This document shows positions 36,379 to 45,367 of a stretch of 64,000 nt of DNA, one piece after another. The stretch comes from Algibacter luteus (GTDB lineage Bacteria; Bacteroidota; Bacteroidia; Flavobacteriales; Flavobacteriaceae). Made by a program: the position numbers and the translations under genes. The DNA lies in NCBI RefSeq assembly GCF_900141715.1, contig NZ_FQYK01000007.1:62001-126000 (forward strand), read 5' to 3'. The notes beneath the pieces were generated by a model that had not been told where the DNA came from, ran no database searches, and saw nothing but the letters and a program-made list of their open reading frames with translations. Within the stretch, counting starts at the first letter, position 1, and each line of letters opens with the position of its first letter.

Positions 36379-36469
36379 CCGCGTGAGGGATAGCAGTGGA
36401 AAGCCCACAGTGAGGTACGAACGAGGACTTGTAACGTATAGCCCGACCCTTTTTTTGGGGCATGCCCAA
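36379..36469 (-). repeat. Dispersed flavobacterial repeat, copy C
   Basis: Same inverted order as copy B: GCGTGAGGGATAGCAGTGG, then AAGCCC, a diverged centre, GCCCGACCCTTTTTTTGGGG and CATGCCCAAA. It ends one base before the pepE stop codon. Confidence 0.7.
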
Positions 36470-36470
36470 A

Positions 36471-37178
36471 TTATTTTAATTGATTGAGTTGGGTTTCAGT
36501 TTCTACTTCATAGGGAACTTTGTTGTACTCGAAAACTCGAGCCGTTAGTGGTCCTTTTAAAATGATGGAATTCTGGGTGACGTGTAACCAGCTTCCTTCG
36601 CGCAGTCCTATTACAGGTGGCGTGTTGAAATGATGAAATTCTTTAATCCTGGTTTCTCTAGTTTCGCCCATATGTTTACTGTTGGCCAATGGGTCTAGAT
36701 AATGCGGGTTGATGTTAAATGGAACCAAACCTAAGGCATTGAAACTTGGTGGGAAAACAATGGGCATATCGTTGGTGGTTTTAATGGTTAAACCACAAAT
36801 GTTGCTCCCTGCGCTTGTACCCAAATAGGGTGTGCCATTTTTTACGGTTTGCTTTAAAATGTCTATAAGATTGTGTTTATACAGCTGGTTGGTAAGTACG
36901 AAAGTGTTGCCGCCACCCACAAATATGCCTTGTGCATTTTTAATGGCTTGGGCTGGATTGTAAAATTCATGAATGCCTTTTACCTTTATATTTATTTTTG
37001 CGAATGCCTTGTTGGCTAGTCGGGTATAATCTTCGTGTGATATGCCACCGGGTCGTGCATAAGGAATGAAAAGTATGGTATCTGCGTTTTTAAAAAACGC
37101 TTTTAAATCTTGTATAATATACTCTAAATAGCCGCTGCCATGTACAGTGGAAGTGCTCGCAATTATTATATTTTGCAT
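36471..37178 (-). CDS. pepE: Dipeptidase E (alpha-aspartyl dipeptidase, S51 family)
   Basis: 235 residues. The nucleophile Ser is in LGTSAGSN (S122), with VGGGNTF at 88-93 forming the oxyanion region and a His in INPHYLDP. It hydrolyses dipeptides with N-terminal aspartate in the cytoplasm. It has no neighbouring partner gene and shares an upstream gap with a divergent promoter at 37194. Confidence 0.94.
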   Translation of the reverse strand: MQNIIIASTSTVHGSGYLEYIIQDLKAFFKNADTILFIPYARPGGISHEDYTRLANKAFAKINIKVKGIHEFYNPAQAIKNAQGIFVGGGNTFVLTNQLYKHNLIDILKQTVKNGTPYLGTSAGSNICGLTIKTTNDMPIVFPPSFNALGLVPFNINPHYLDPLANSKHMGETRETRIKEFHHFNTPPVIGLREGSWLHVTQNSIILKGPLTARVFEYNKVPYEVETETQLNQLK

Positions 37179-37193
37179 GAAATTATTGTTTAT

Positions 37194-37222
37194 TTTGTAA
37201 AGCTAATGAAAAATTATATTTG
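37194..37222 (+). promoter_or_regulatory. Promoter of the carboxypeptidase-regulatory-domain cluster
   Basis: TTTG (37194-37197), a 17 bp spacer and TATATTTG (37215-37222), a near-perfect -33/-7 pair, with transcription starting about 58 bp before the ATG at 37287. Confidence 0.7.
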
Positions 37223-37286
37223 CTAAAGATTTTAGGAATTTTACTTCATAATTTGAATTTAAAGTGGTATTTTCAAAATAAAAAAC

Positions 37287-38087
37287 ATGAAAAAACTTAT
37301 TTTCTTTTTAACTCTTATAACAACCTTAAATAGTGTTGCGCAAACAATAACTAGGGTTGAGGTGTCTGGTAAAATTATTGTTGAAGGTAGCGATGTTGCA
37401 GGTATTACAATTTTTAATACATCGACTAATACAGGAACTATAACAGATGAAAATGGGGAATTTAGTTTGAAAGTTGCTTTAAATGATAACATAGAAGTTA
37501 GCGCGTTGCAATATCAAAACATTGGTTTTAAGGTTAATAAAGCTATTTTAGATTCTAGAAGGATGAAGCTTTTTTTAATTGAAGAGATTAACAGGTTAGA
37601 TGAAGTTATTGTTTCTACAAAAGGGTTAACAGGTAATTTAAATACCGATATGGAAGATGCTAAACCGTTTAAGCCCAAATTGGATGCTTTATATTTTGGG
37701 GTAAAACGTAGCAAGGAATATGATTTTGAAACCGATTATAAATCTGAGGTTAGTAATATTTCTGTGGATAGACAACACCAACCTATGGTAAATGGTCTTA
37801 ACATTATAAACGTTGTAGACCAATTGTTATTACCGCTATTTAGATCTGGAGTTAAGGATAAAAAAACGGCTGGGGTACCTGAAGTTCCGATAGAATCAAT
37901 TAAATATTATTTTGGATCGGAGTTTTTGGTTGATAATTTTAATATTCCAGAACATCGGGTTGAAGAATTTATAAGATATGTTGAAGCCGATGATTTTGAT
38001 TATGCACTTCTTAATTACGGTAAAGAAATGGAGTTTCTTGAACTACTTAATAACAAAAGTGCAGAATTTCTGGGAAGAAAAAACTAA
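37287..38087 (+). CDS. Secreted carboxypeptidase-D regulatory-like domain protein, paralogue 1
   Basis: 266 residues: signal peptide (MKKLIFFLTLITTLNSVAQ), then one beta-sandwich of the CarboxypepD_reg-like type (residues 25-110: VSGKIIVEGSDVAGITIFN, TITDENGEFSLKVALND, ALQYQNIGFKV, LDEVIV) and a helix-rich C-terminal part with no known domain. This domain usually precedes TonB-dependent receptors, but no barrel follows here. It shares the LDEVV...LTGNL...D motif with the next gene. Probably a periplasmic or surface protein of unknown role. Confidence 0.82.
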   Translation: MKKLIFFLTLITTLNSVAQTITRVEVSGKIIVEGSDVAGITIFNTSTNTGTITDENGEFSLKVALNDNIEVSALQYQNIGFKVNKAILDSRRMKLFLIEEINRLDEVIVSTKGLTGNLNTDMEDAKPFKPKLDALYFGVKRSKEYDFETDYKSEVSNISVDRQHQPMVNGLNIINVVDQLLLPLFRSGVKDKKTAGVPEVPIESIKYYFGSEFLVDNFNIPEHRVEEFIRYVEADDFDYALLNYGKEMEFLELLNNKSAEFLGRKN

Positions 38088-38183
38088 AACGTCTTGCTTT
38101 TAGGCCTTTTAACAAAACATTAAAAGCCATTTACATTTTCTTTAAGATTTGAAATACGTTCTTTACAACCTAATGTAACCAAT

Positions 38184-38987
38184 TTGAGGCGCGTATTTTT
38201 TATTTTAGGACTTATTTTTTGGTCTATTTCTGCATTTAGTCAGTCTACAAATTTAATTGACATCTTGGGTAGAGTTGATAGTACTTCTGAAATAGAGAAT
38301 ATTCATGTTTTAAATAAAACAGCGCAGAAATTCACAATTACAGATCGTAATGGTCATTTTAAAATTGCTGTAAAATTGAATGACACTTTAACATTTACAT
38401 CTATTCAACATTTTAATAAAGAGGTTCTTGTAACTAAAGAAATTTTGGCTAACAGAGTCGTTTATGTGAAATTAGATGAAAAAATTAATGAGTTAGATGA
38501 AGTGGTAATTGGTAAAGTGTTAACTGGTAATTTAATGTCTGATATAGGAAATATAGAAGGAGAAGCTCCTATAAGTTTTTATGATGTTGGAATACCTGGG
38601 TATACAGGAAAACCTGCAACACAAAGTGAAAGACGATTAAAGGAAGCAGGCGATTTCAAACCAAAAATGCTTTTAGGAGTTTTGACTGGTGGCTTGCCAT
38701 TAAATCCAATACTTAATGGATTAAGTGGAAGAACCAAAAGACTTAAAAATAGGGTTAAACTTGAAGAGAAAGAAGCCTTAATACAAAGTATAAAAGCAAG
38801 ATTATCGAAAGATTTTTTTGCTTCTAATCCTTTAGAGGAAGATTTAAAAATGGATTTCTTTTATTTCTGTGCTGATGATGCGAATTTTTTACAACATTGC
38901 AAGAACAACATAGATTTTAAAATTTTAATTTTTTTAAGAATGAAATATAGGCAGTACTTAAATAATTTAGATTCTAGTAAAAATTAA
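38184..38987 (+). CDS. Secreted carboxypeptidase-D regulatory-like domain protein, paralogue 2
   Basis: 267 residues starting at TTG (38184): the residues after it form a signal peptide (RRVFFILGLIFWSISAFSQ) and no in-frame ATG exists before it. Architecture and length equal those of the preceding gene: a regulatory-like beta-sandwich (ILGRVDSTSEIENIHVLN, TDRNGHFKIAVKLND, LDEVVIGKVLTGNL) then an alpha-rich region rich in charged residues. Tandem duplication is likely. Low identity outside the N-terminal domain suggests an old event. Confidence 0.78.
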   Translation: MRRVFFILGLIFWSISAFSQSTNLIDILGRVDSTSEIENIHVLNKTAQKFTITDRNGHFKIAVKLNDTLTFTSIQHFNKEVLVTKEILANRVVYVKLDEKINELDEVVIGKVLTGNLMSDIGNIEGEAPISFYDVGIPGYTGKPATQSERRLKEAGDFKPKMLLGVLTGGLPLNPILNGLSGRTKRLKNRVKLEEKEALIQSIKARLSKDFFASNPLEEDLKMDFFYFCADDANFLQHCKNNIDFKILIFLRMKYRQYLNNLDSSKN

Positions 38988-39045
38988 TAAGCTTTGGAAT
39001 GCTTTTTGAATTTCAAAGAGTATTTTAGTCATCTTAAATTATTGT

Positions 39046-39549
39046 ATGAAATTATTAAAAATTTTAATAGCAGCATTTATCTTGCCGCTTGTTGCGTTCA
39101 CTTCTGTGCATAAATATTATATCAGTGTTACGCAGATTAATTATGTGCAAGAAAAAGAATCGGTTCAAATTATTTCTCGAATCTTTATCGACGATTTAGA
39201 AAACGCTTTACAAACTAACTATGATGAGTTTTTAGTACTTTCAGATAAAGACGAGGCACCTATAATTAGTTCTTACCTAAACCGATATTTACAAGAACAT
39301 CTTAAGCTAAAAATAAATGATGAGGATGTAAAACTTAATTTTATTGGTAAAGAATATGAAGGCGATATTGTACGTTGTTATTTAGAGGTAGAAGGCGTAA
39401 CGCACATAGATACCTTCTCTGTTACAAATAGTATATTGTTTGATTTGTTCGATGATCAAAAAAATATTATTAAAACAAAAATAAATTCTAAAAATAAAAG
39501 CGTCATACTAAGTTCAGATAATCCTAATGCTTTGTTAAAATTTAATTAA
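39046..39549 (+). CDS. DUF6702-family secreted protein
   Basis: 167 residues with a signal peptide (MKLLKILIAAFILPLVAF) and the family's opening HKYYISVTQINYV plus SVQIISRIFIDDLE. It is found, from memory, next to M1-family peptidases in Flavobacteriaceae, as here (107 bp upstream of one). Predicted beta-rich and periplasmic; the function is unknown. Confidence 0.78.
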   Translation: MKLLKILIAAFILPLVAFTSVHKYYISVTQINYVQEKESVQIISRIFIDDLENALQTNYDEFLVLSDKDEAPIISSYLNRYLQEHLKLKINDEDVKLNFIGKEYEGDIVRCYLEVEGVTHIDTFSVTNSILFDLFDDQKNIIKTKINSKNKSVILSSDNPNALLKFN

Positions 39550-39656
39550 ATTCTAGTATTTAGAATACATAAATTAGTATTTTCGGCCACATTTAATAAC
39601 AATCTTCTAACGATTATTGTGAAAAACATATTTTTTTCTAACAAAACAAAATAGCA

Positions 39657-41915
39657 ATGAAAAAACACGTTTATCTTTTCTTATCATTTGTATTCCTTGT
39701 TTCAGGAGTATTTGCACAAGAAAAAGTTACCCAAAAGCCGCAAGGTCATACCGATCAAAACAAGTTCAGACAAATGAAAGATGTTTTGGCTACCCCAAAT
39801 GAGAGTAGAACTGCTTCTGGAGCTCCAGGGCACCTCTACACACAGCAACAAGTAGATTACGTGATGAATATTCGTCTGGACGAAAACAAGAGCCAGATTT
39901 TTGGTGACGAAAAAATAACGTACCATAATAATTCAAGAGATCATTTAGAATATTTATGGGTACAGTTAGATCAAAATATGCGTGCTAAAGATTCTAAAAC
40001 GCCAGATATCACTACTGAAAGTTTTGACGCGGCATTTAATGGGCCACAATCATTTACAAAAGCGAATTTAAAAGATCGTTTTGATGGTGGGTTTAATATA
40101 GAATATGTAAAAAACGAAGATGGTTCGGATTTATCTTATCTAATAAATCAAACTATGATGAGAATAAATTTGGCAAAACCATTAGCACCAGGTGAAATTT
40201 TTAAGTTTCAGATAAAATGGTGGTATAATGTGAATAATCATATTTTAGAAGGTGGAAGATCGGGCTATGAAGCATTTCCAGATGGTAATAACACTTATGT
40301 TATTGCTCAGTTTTATCCAAGACTTTGTGTTTATGATAATGTTGAAGGTTGGCAAAATATGCAGTTTTGGGGAAGAAGTGAGTTTGCACTTGAGTTTGGA
40401 GACTTTGATGTGAAAATCACGGTTCCTGCAGACCATATGTTGGAGGCTACTGGAGAGTTACAAAATAGAAAGGATTGTTTTACTAAAGAGCAGTTAAAAC
40501 GTTACGAGAAAGCTACAAAAACTTTTGATAACCCTGTTTTTGTTATAACTCAAGAAGAAGCAGAACAAGCAGAAAAACAAAGAAGTACGAAAGAGAAAAC
40601 ATGGCATTTTAAAGCTAAAAACGTTAGAGATTATGCTTTTGCAACCTCAAGAAAATTTATCTATGATGCCATGGCGGTTGATATTAATGGAAGATCTGTA
40701 ATGGCTATTTCATTATATTCTAAAGAAGGTAACCCACTTTGGGAAGAGCACTCTACGCGAGTTGTTGCTAATACTTTAGAAGAGTATTCAAAACTAACTT
40801 TTGATTATCCTTACAGTAAAGCGATTTCAGTTCATGCGCAAATGGGAATGGAATATCCAATGATATGTTTCAATTACGGTCGTCCTGATCCCGATGGAAG
40901 CTATTCTGAGCGATTAAAAAGAGGAATGATTGGTGTAATTACACATGAAGTTGGACATAACTTCTTCCCAATGATTGTAAATAGTGATGAGCGCCAATGG
41001 ACATGGATGGACGAAGGTTTAAATTCATTTGTTGAAACTTTAGCTGAGTTAGATTACGATCCTAACTTCATTACTGGAAACCTTCCAAAAGATATAGTGC
41101 CTTACATGGGTGGCGATCAAAATTTTATTTCACCAATTATGTCACAAGGTGATTACGTACACAAGTTTGGTCCGAATGCATATACAAAACCTGCAGCAGG
41201 ATTATATATGTTAAGACAAACTATTATGGGTCCAGAATTGTTTGATTATGCTTTTAGAACCTATTCACAGAGATGGATGTTTAAACACCCTACGCCTGCA
41301 GATTTCTTCAGAACAATGGAAGATGCTTCTGCAATGGATTTAGATTGGTTTTGGAGAGGATGGTTCTACACAACTGATTATACCGATATTGGTGTAAAAG
41401 GTGTAAAACAATACTATTTAACAGATAAGCCTACGGAAGCGGCTGTTGAAACAGCTAAAATGTATAACATGAATCTTGATGATTATAAGGATAGATTAGT
41501 TTTTTATGCTGAAGCGAAAGAAGGAGAAAAGCCAACAGAAGCAAAAAATGCTTCCGACTTTAAATTCATTACCGATTATATTGAAAGTTTACCAGAAGCT
41601 GAAAAAGCAAGATTAAAAGATGCACCAAAGTATTTTTACGAAGTTACTTTTGAAAAACCAGGTGGATTAGTAATGCCAATTATATTGGAAATTACTTATG
41701 AAGATGGTACGAAAGAAAGAAAAACATTCCCAGCTCAAATTTGGAGATATAATGAATGGGAAGTAAAAAAGGTGTTTAGAACAGACAAAGCCATAACAAG
41801 CTTAGTTGTTGACCCAGATTTAGAAACTGCCGATGTTGATACGTCGAATAATTCATGGCCTAAGCAAGCAGAAGATAGCGAATTCGATAAGTTTAAAGAA
41901 AAGGTAAGAGGTTAA
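39657..41915 (+). CDS. Secreted M1-family zinc metallopeptidase (aminopeptidase N-like)
   Basis: 752 residues with a signal peptide (ending VSGVFAQ). The gluzincin motif HEVGHNFFPMIVNSDERQWTWMDEGLNSFVE carries the HExxH ligands (H430, E431, H434) and the distal Glu. The usual M1 substrate motif GAMEN is replaced by MGMEYP. No T9SS sorting domain is visible, so it probably remains in the periplasm or outer membrane face. It would release amino acids from peptides. A terminator follows. Confidence 0.9.
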   Translation: MKKHVYLFLSFVFLVSGVFAQEKVTQKPQGHTDQNKFRQMKDVLATPNESRTASGAPGHLYTQQQVDYVMNIRLDENKSQIFGDEKITYHNNSRDHLEYLWVQLDQNMRAKDSKTPDITTESFDAAFNGPQSFTKANLKDRFDGGFNIEYVKNEDGSDLSYLINQTMMRINLAKPLAPGEIFKFQIKWWYNVNNHILEGGRSGYEAFPDGNNTYVIAQFYPRLCVYDNVEGWQNMQFWGRSEFALEFGDFDVKITVPADHMLEATGELQNRKDCFTKEQLKRYEKATKTFDNPVFVITQEEAEQAEKQRSTKEKTWHFKAKNVRDYAFATSRKFIYDAMAVDINGRSVMAISLYSKEGNPLWEEHSTRVVANTLEEYSKLTFDYPYSKAISVHAQMGMEYPMICFNYGRPDPDGSYSERLKRGMIGVITHEVGHNFFPMIVNSDERQWTWMDEGLNSFVETLAELDYDPNFITGNLPKDIVPYMGGDQNFISPIMSQGDYVHKFGPNAYTKPAAGLYMLRQTIMGPELFDYAFRTYSQRWMFKHPTPADFFRTMEDASAMDLDWFWRGWFYTTDYTDIGVKGVKQYYLTDKPTEAAVETAKMYNMNLDDYKDRLVFYAEAKEGEKPTEAKNASDFKFITDYIESLPEAEKARLKDAPKYFYEVTFEKPGGLVMPIILEITYEDGTKERKTFPAQIWRYNEWEVKKVFRTDKAITSLVVDPDLETADVDTSNNSWPKQAEDSEFDKFKEKVRG

Positions 41916-41935
41916 TTAAAACCACATATTTTATA

Positions 41936-41968
41936 AAAAGGCCGATTTTAACAATCGGCTTTTTTTAT
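41936..41968 (+). terminator. Terminator of the M1 peptidase gene
   Basis: AAAAAGGCCGATT-TTAAC-AATCGGCTTTTTTT stem-loop 20 bp past the stop. Confidence 0.9.
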
Positions 41969-41986
41969 TCTAACAAAACAACTCAC

Positions 41987-41994
41987 TATATTTG
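41987..41994 (+). promoter_or_regulatory. -7 element at the tatA start
   Basis: TATATTTG ends 4 bp before the GTG start codon of tatA, so transcription would begin at or beside that codon. The preceding terminator means tatA needs this promoter. No -33 TTTG is visible at 17-23 bp. Confidence 0.5.
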
Positions 41995-41998
41995 TACT

Positions 41999-42286
41999 GT
42001 GATACTACAAGCAACATTTTTATTTATTAGTGGCGCGGAAATAGCGTTTATACTATTTATTGTCATTATGGTTTTTGGCGCTGATAAGTTGCCAGAAATA
42101 GCTCGTGGATTAGGTAAAGGTATGCGCACACTTAAAGACGCTACCAACGATATTAAACACGAAATCACAAAAACCGCCGAAAAAAACGGAATAGATACTA
42201 GCATCACTAAAGATGTAAAGAAAGAACTTGATAAAGTAAAGGACGACTTAGACGACTTTACAGGTTCAGTTAAACGTAAATTTTAG
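41999..42286 (+). CDS. tatA: Sec-independent (twin-arginine) translocase subunit TatA/TatE
   Basis: 95 residues: an N-terminal membrane helix (about residues 7-25), the FGADKLPEIARGLGKGMRTLKDATNDIK amphipathic helix typical of TatA, then a charged, disordered tail. TatA oligomers form the translocation site for folded, twin-arginine proteins; tatC is not in the window. GTG at 41999 is the only plausible start (no ATG before the helix), and it sits right at the predicted transcription start. Confidence 0.9.
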   Translation: MILQATFLFISGAEIAFILFIVIMVFGADKLPEIARGLGKGMRTLKDATNDIKHEITKTAEKNGIDTSITKDVKKELDKVKDDLDDFTGSVKRKF

Positions 42287-42378
42287 CGTTTAAACTATTT
42301 ATCCGATTATAACTCAACTTTTTATCAAGAAGTTAAATCGTTTTAACGATTTTTTAATTTTTGTTTTGGATTAAAAAA

Positions 42379-42386
42379 TACCTTTG
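42379..42386 (+). promoter_or_regulatory. -7 element for the hybrid kinase at 42439
   Basis: TACCTTTG fits TAnnTTTG. TTTG at 42360-42363 gives a 15 bp spacer, slightly short. Confidence 0.45.
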
Positions 42387-42423
42387 GAGTCCCTCCCAAA
42401 CAATATTGGCGTCCCTCCCCAAA
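42385..42423 (+). promoter_or_regulatory. Paired C-rich direct repeats in the leader of the hybrid kinase gene
   Basis: GTCCCTCCCAAA at 42389-42400 and GTCCCTCCCCAAA at 42411-42423, each preceded by TTGG plus one base. They repeat every 22 bp. They start about at the predicted transcription start and end 15 bp before the ATG, so they may act in DNA (operator) or in the mRNA leader. The C-rich run is conspicuous in an AT-rich gap. Confidence 0.45.
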
Positions 42424-42438
42424 TCAAATTTAATAGCC

Positions 42439-44706
42439 ATGAGAATTAACCTATTCATCTGTTTTTTATTCTTTTCAATCTTATCTTTCGGAAAAGAAGA
42501 CCGAGAAATTATCAAACAAATTGATCATATTAACTCGTCAGCCTTACAGTTTTATAATGATGATGAAATAGTAAAATCTTTTAAGGAATTTATTAGCGCT
42601 AAAGAATTGTCTGATTCTATCCAAGATCATTATGGTAGTGCAACTGCAAACTATAATTTAGGAAATATTTATTTCTTAATGGAGAATTACGAATCTGCCA
42701 TACAATATTACAATTCAACAATTAATGTTTTAAAACCTATTGATGATAGCTATTTGATATCTAGCTCTTATCTAAATCTAGCTAAAATTTATAGAGAACA
42801 AAATATTGATACAAAAAGTATCCAATATTTTGAAAAAGCACTAAAATCTTCTGTGGTTAGTAAGTATATCAATGAACTTGAAAAAGAACAAATCCAAAAA
42901 GTTTTTGTTGAAGCAAGAATTAATTTATGTGAAATATATATTGAAAAGAAAAATTTTGATGAAGCGTTATTAAATCTTTTAAAACTAGAAAATTATTTAA
43001 AAACGAATGAAATCAGTTCAAACTTAAAGGGTTATTACAAGTACATTTATGGTGTTTATTCTGCGCATAATGAGCTTTATAATAGTGCTAATATTAAGTT
43101 TAGAGAAGCTATTGTATTATTAAAAGAAGGCGACCAAGAAATTGATTTAGAATTGTTGAGTAATGTTTATATGCAATTGTCAATTTCATTAGCAAAAGCA
43201 GGTAAAAGTACCGAGGCTTATATTACATTATTAGAACATAATAGTTTTAAAGATAAACTTCTTAATGAAGAAAAAAGTAGACAAGATTTAATAATTAAAT
43301 CGAAGTTTCTTATTGAGGATTATAAAAATGAAGCTCAAATAGCCAATGCAGCAAGAATTCAGCAAGTTGAAATTGCTAACAAGTTTAAAAGAATTAACAC
43401 GGTAATATTTATAACCTTATTCTTATTAATTGGTTCAATAATTATAATCTATAGAAGTTATAGCCAAAAAATGAAGCTAAGTAAAACTTTAAAGGTTAAA
43501 AATAGCGAACTAGAATTAGCTAAAGACGAGGCTTTAAAATCATCAGAATTAAAAAGTAAATTTATATCTAATGTCTCTCATGAATTAAGAACTCCGCTTT
43601 ATGGTGTAGTAGGTATTACTTCGTTATTACTTGAAAATAATAGTCTAAACACCAAAGACAAGAAACATTTAAAATCATTAAAATACTCTGGAGATTATTT
43701 ATTGAATTTAATAAATGATATCCTTCAAGTTGGTAAAATGGAAGCTAATAAGGTTGAACTTAAAAACGTATCTGTTAATTTAAAAGATATGTTAGCTGAT
43801 ATTGTTAATTCTTTTGATTATCGATTAGAAGAAACTAATAATCAAATTGAAATTTCAATTGATAATTATGTACCAGAATATATTAAATGTGATAAAGTAA
43901 GATTGTCTCAAATATTAATTAATTTAATAGGGAATAGTGTTAAGTTCACCGCAAACGGTATAATTAATTTAAGAGTAAAATTAGTTTCATTAGACAATAA
44001 AAATGTTGGTTTAAATTTTGAAATTGAAGATAACGGCATTGGTATTTCTAAAGATAAATTCAATATGATATTTGATAACTTCTGTCAATTAGAAGATAGT
44101 AATTTAAATTATCAAGGTACAGGACTAGGTTTATCCATTACTAAAAATTTAATAGAGCTTTTTGAAAGTGAAATTAAATTAGAAAGTGAATTAGGTGTAG
44201 GTACAAAAATTAACTTCGAAATTAATTTTGAATTAGATCAAAACAAAACGAAAGTCATTTCAGATTTCGATTCTAAAGCTGAAAAGATTGAAAAGCCCGA
44301 AGCAAATTATAATATTTTAGTTGCCGAGGATAATAAAATAAATCAAGTTGTAACCAAAAATTTATTGAAAAAACACGGGTATTTATGTACAATTGTTGAA
44401 AACGGTAAAGAGGCTTTAAAAGAAGTTAAAAATAATAAATACGATCTTATTTTAATGGATATTAATATGCCAGTAATGAACGGGAACGAAGCAACCGCTT
44501 TAATTAGACAGTTTAATAACTCCATTCCTATAGTTGCATTAACAGCAGCCGATATAGAAGACGTAGAACAAAACTGTAAAGGTATTGGGTATAGCGACAT
44601 CATCATTAAGCCTTTTGATAACTATGAGTTTTTCCAAGTAATTAACGAAAACATTCAAAACGCTCAGAATAATAATGGCGATGTGCAGTTAGTTTTAGCT
44701 TCTTAA
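42439..44706 (+). CDS. TPR-containing hybrid sensor histidine kinase/response regulator (first of two)
   Basis: 755 residues from the ATG at 42439, which begins a signal peptide (MRINLFICFLFFSILSFG); a TTG 26 codons upstream lies in the promoter and is rejected. Order: periplasmic TPR-like helices (about 30-300), a membrane helix (about 316-337), HisKA with SHELRTPLY (H381 phosphorylated), HATPase_c with NLIGNS, EDNGIGI and GTGLGL, and a C-terminal receiver with D674 in ILMDINMPVMNG. It senses an unknown signal. The paralogue at 60617 shares the full layout. Next genes point the other way, so it is monocistronic. Confidence 0.92.
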   Translation: MRINLFICFLFFSILSFGKEDREIIKQIDHINSSALQFYNDDEIVKSFKEFISAKELSDSIQDHYGSATANYNLGNIYFLMENYESAIQYYNSTINVLKPIDDSYLISSSYLNLAKIYREQNIDTKSIQYFEKALKSSVVSKYINELEKEQIQKVFVEARINLCEIYIEKKNFDEALLNLLKLENYLKTNEISSNLKGYYKYIYGVYSAHNELYNSANIKFREAIVLLKEGDQEIDLELLSNVYMQLSISLAKAGKSTEAYITLLEHNSFKDKLLNEEKSRQDLIIKSKFLIEDYKNEAQIANAARIQQVEIANKFKRINTVIFITLFLLIGSIIIIYRSYSQKMKLSKTLKVKNSELELAKDEALKSSELKSKFISNVSHELRTPLYGVVGITSLLLENNSLNTKDKKHLKSLKYSGDYLLNLINDILQVGKMEANKVELKNVSVNLKDMLADIVNSFDYRLEETNNQIEISIDNYVPEYIKCDKVRLSQILINLIGNSVKFTANGIINLRVKLVSLDNKNVGLNFEIEDNGIGISKDKFNMIFDNFCQLEDSNLNYQGTGLGLSITKNLIELFESEIKLESELGVGTKINFEINFELDQNKTKVISDFDSKAEKIEKPEANYNILVAEDNKINQVVTKNLLKKHGYLCTIVENGKEALKEVKNNKYDLILMDINMPVMNGNEATALIRQFNNSIPIVALTAADIEDVEQNCKGIGYSDIIIKPFDNYEFFQVINENIQNAQNNNGDVQLVLAS

Positions 44707-44722
44707 TTGAAGTTTCTAAGTG

Positions 44723-45367
44723 CTAAAGTTTTCTGGTAATTGTAAGTCCGTCTCGTATAGGTAAAACTACCGTTTCAACGCGATTATCAGCTTTCAAGAG
44801 TTTATTATATTCAATTAATGCGGGTGTAGAAGTATCATCTTTTTTAAAAGAGGTATCCAAAACTTTGCCACTCCATAAAACATTGTCTGATAAAATAATA
44901 CCTCCTGGGTTTAGCTTATCAATAATCACGTGAAAATAGTTTGAGTAATTTTCTTTATCGGCATCGATAAAAACCAGATTAAAATTAATATTGAGGTTAG
45001 GTATAATGTCAATAGCATTTCCTAAATGCTGATGAATTTGCTTCCCAAAACCAGATTTATCAAAATATTTTCGCTGAAAATCAACTAATTCTTCATTAAT
45101 ATCAATGGTGTGTAATTCTCCCTCGGATTGCATGCCTTCAGCTAAACACAACGCAGAATACCCAGTGTAAGTTCCAATTTCTAAAATGTTTTTTGGGTTA
45201 ACCATTTTTGAAATGATACTTAAAACACGCCCTTGATAATGCCCACTTAGCATTCTAGGTTGCAATATCTTTTGGTAGGTTTCTCGGTTTAGTTGTTGCA
45301 ATAATGTAGGCTCATCTTCGGAATGTGCTACTACATAATTATCTAATTCTTCTGGTATAAAATGCAT
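44723..45367 (-). CDS. Class I O-methyltransferase (catechol-OMT type)
   Basis: 214 residues. The AdoMet motif ILEIGTYTGYSALCLAEG, the metal-site stretch LVFIDADKENYSNYF and LSDNVLWSGKV are characteristic of the caffeoyl-CoA/catechol family. It methylates a hydroxyl group using Mg2+. The start codon overlaps the stop of the ACMS decarboxylase gene (TAATG), so it belongs to the kynurenine cluster's last segment; a role there is not obvious, as no pathway step needs methylation. Confidence 0.88.
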   Translation of the reverse strand: MHFIPEELDNYVVAHSEDEPTLLQQLNRETYQKILQPRMLSGHYQGRVLSIISKMVNPKNILEIGTYTGYSALCLAEGMQSEGELHTIDINEELVDFQRKYFDKSGFGKQIHQHLGNAIDIIPNLNINFNLVFIDADKENYSNYFHVIIDKLNPGGIILSDNVLWSGKVLDTSFKKDDTSTPALIEYNKLLKADNRVETVVLPIRDGLTITRKL

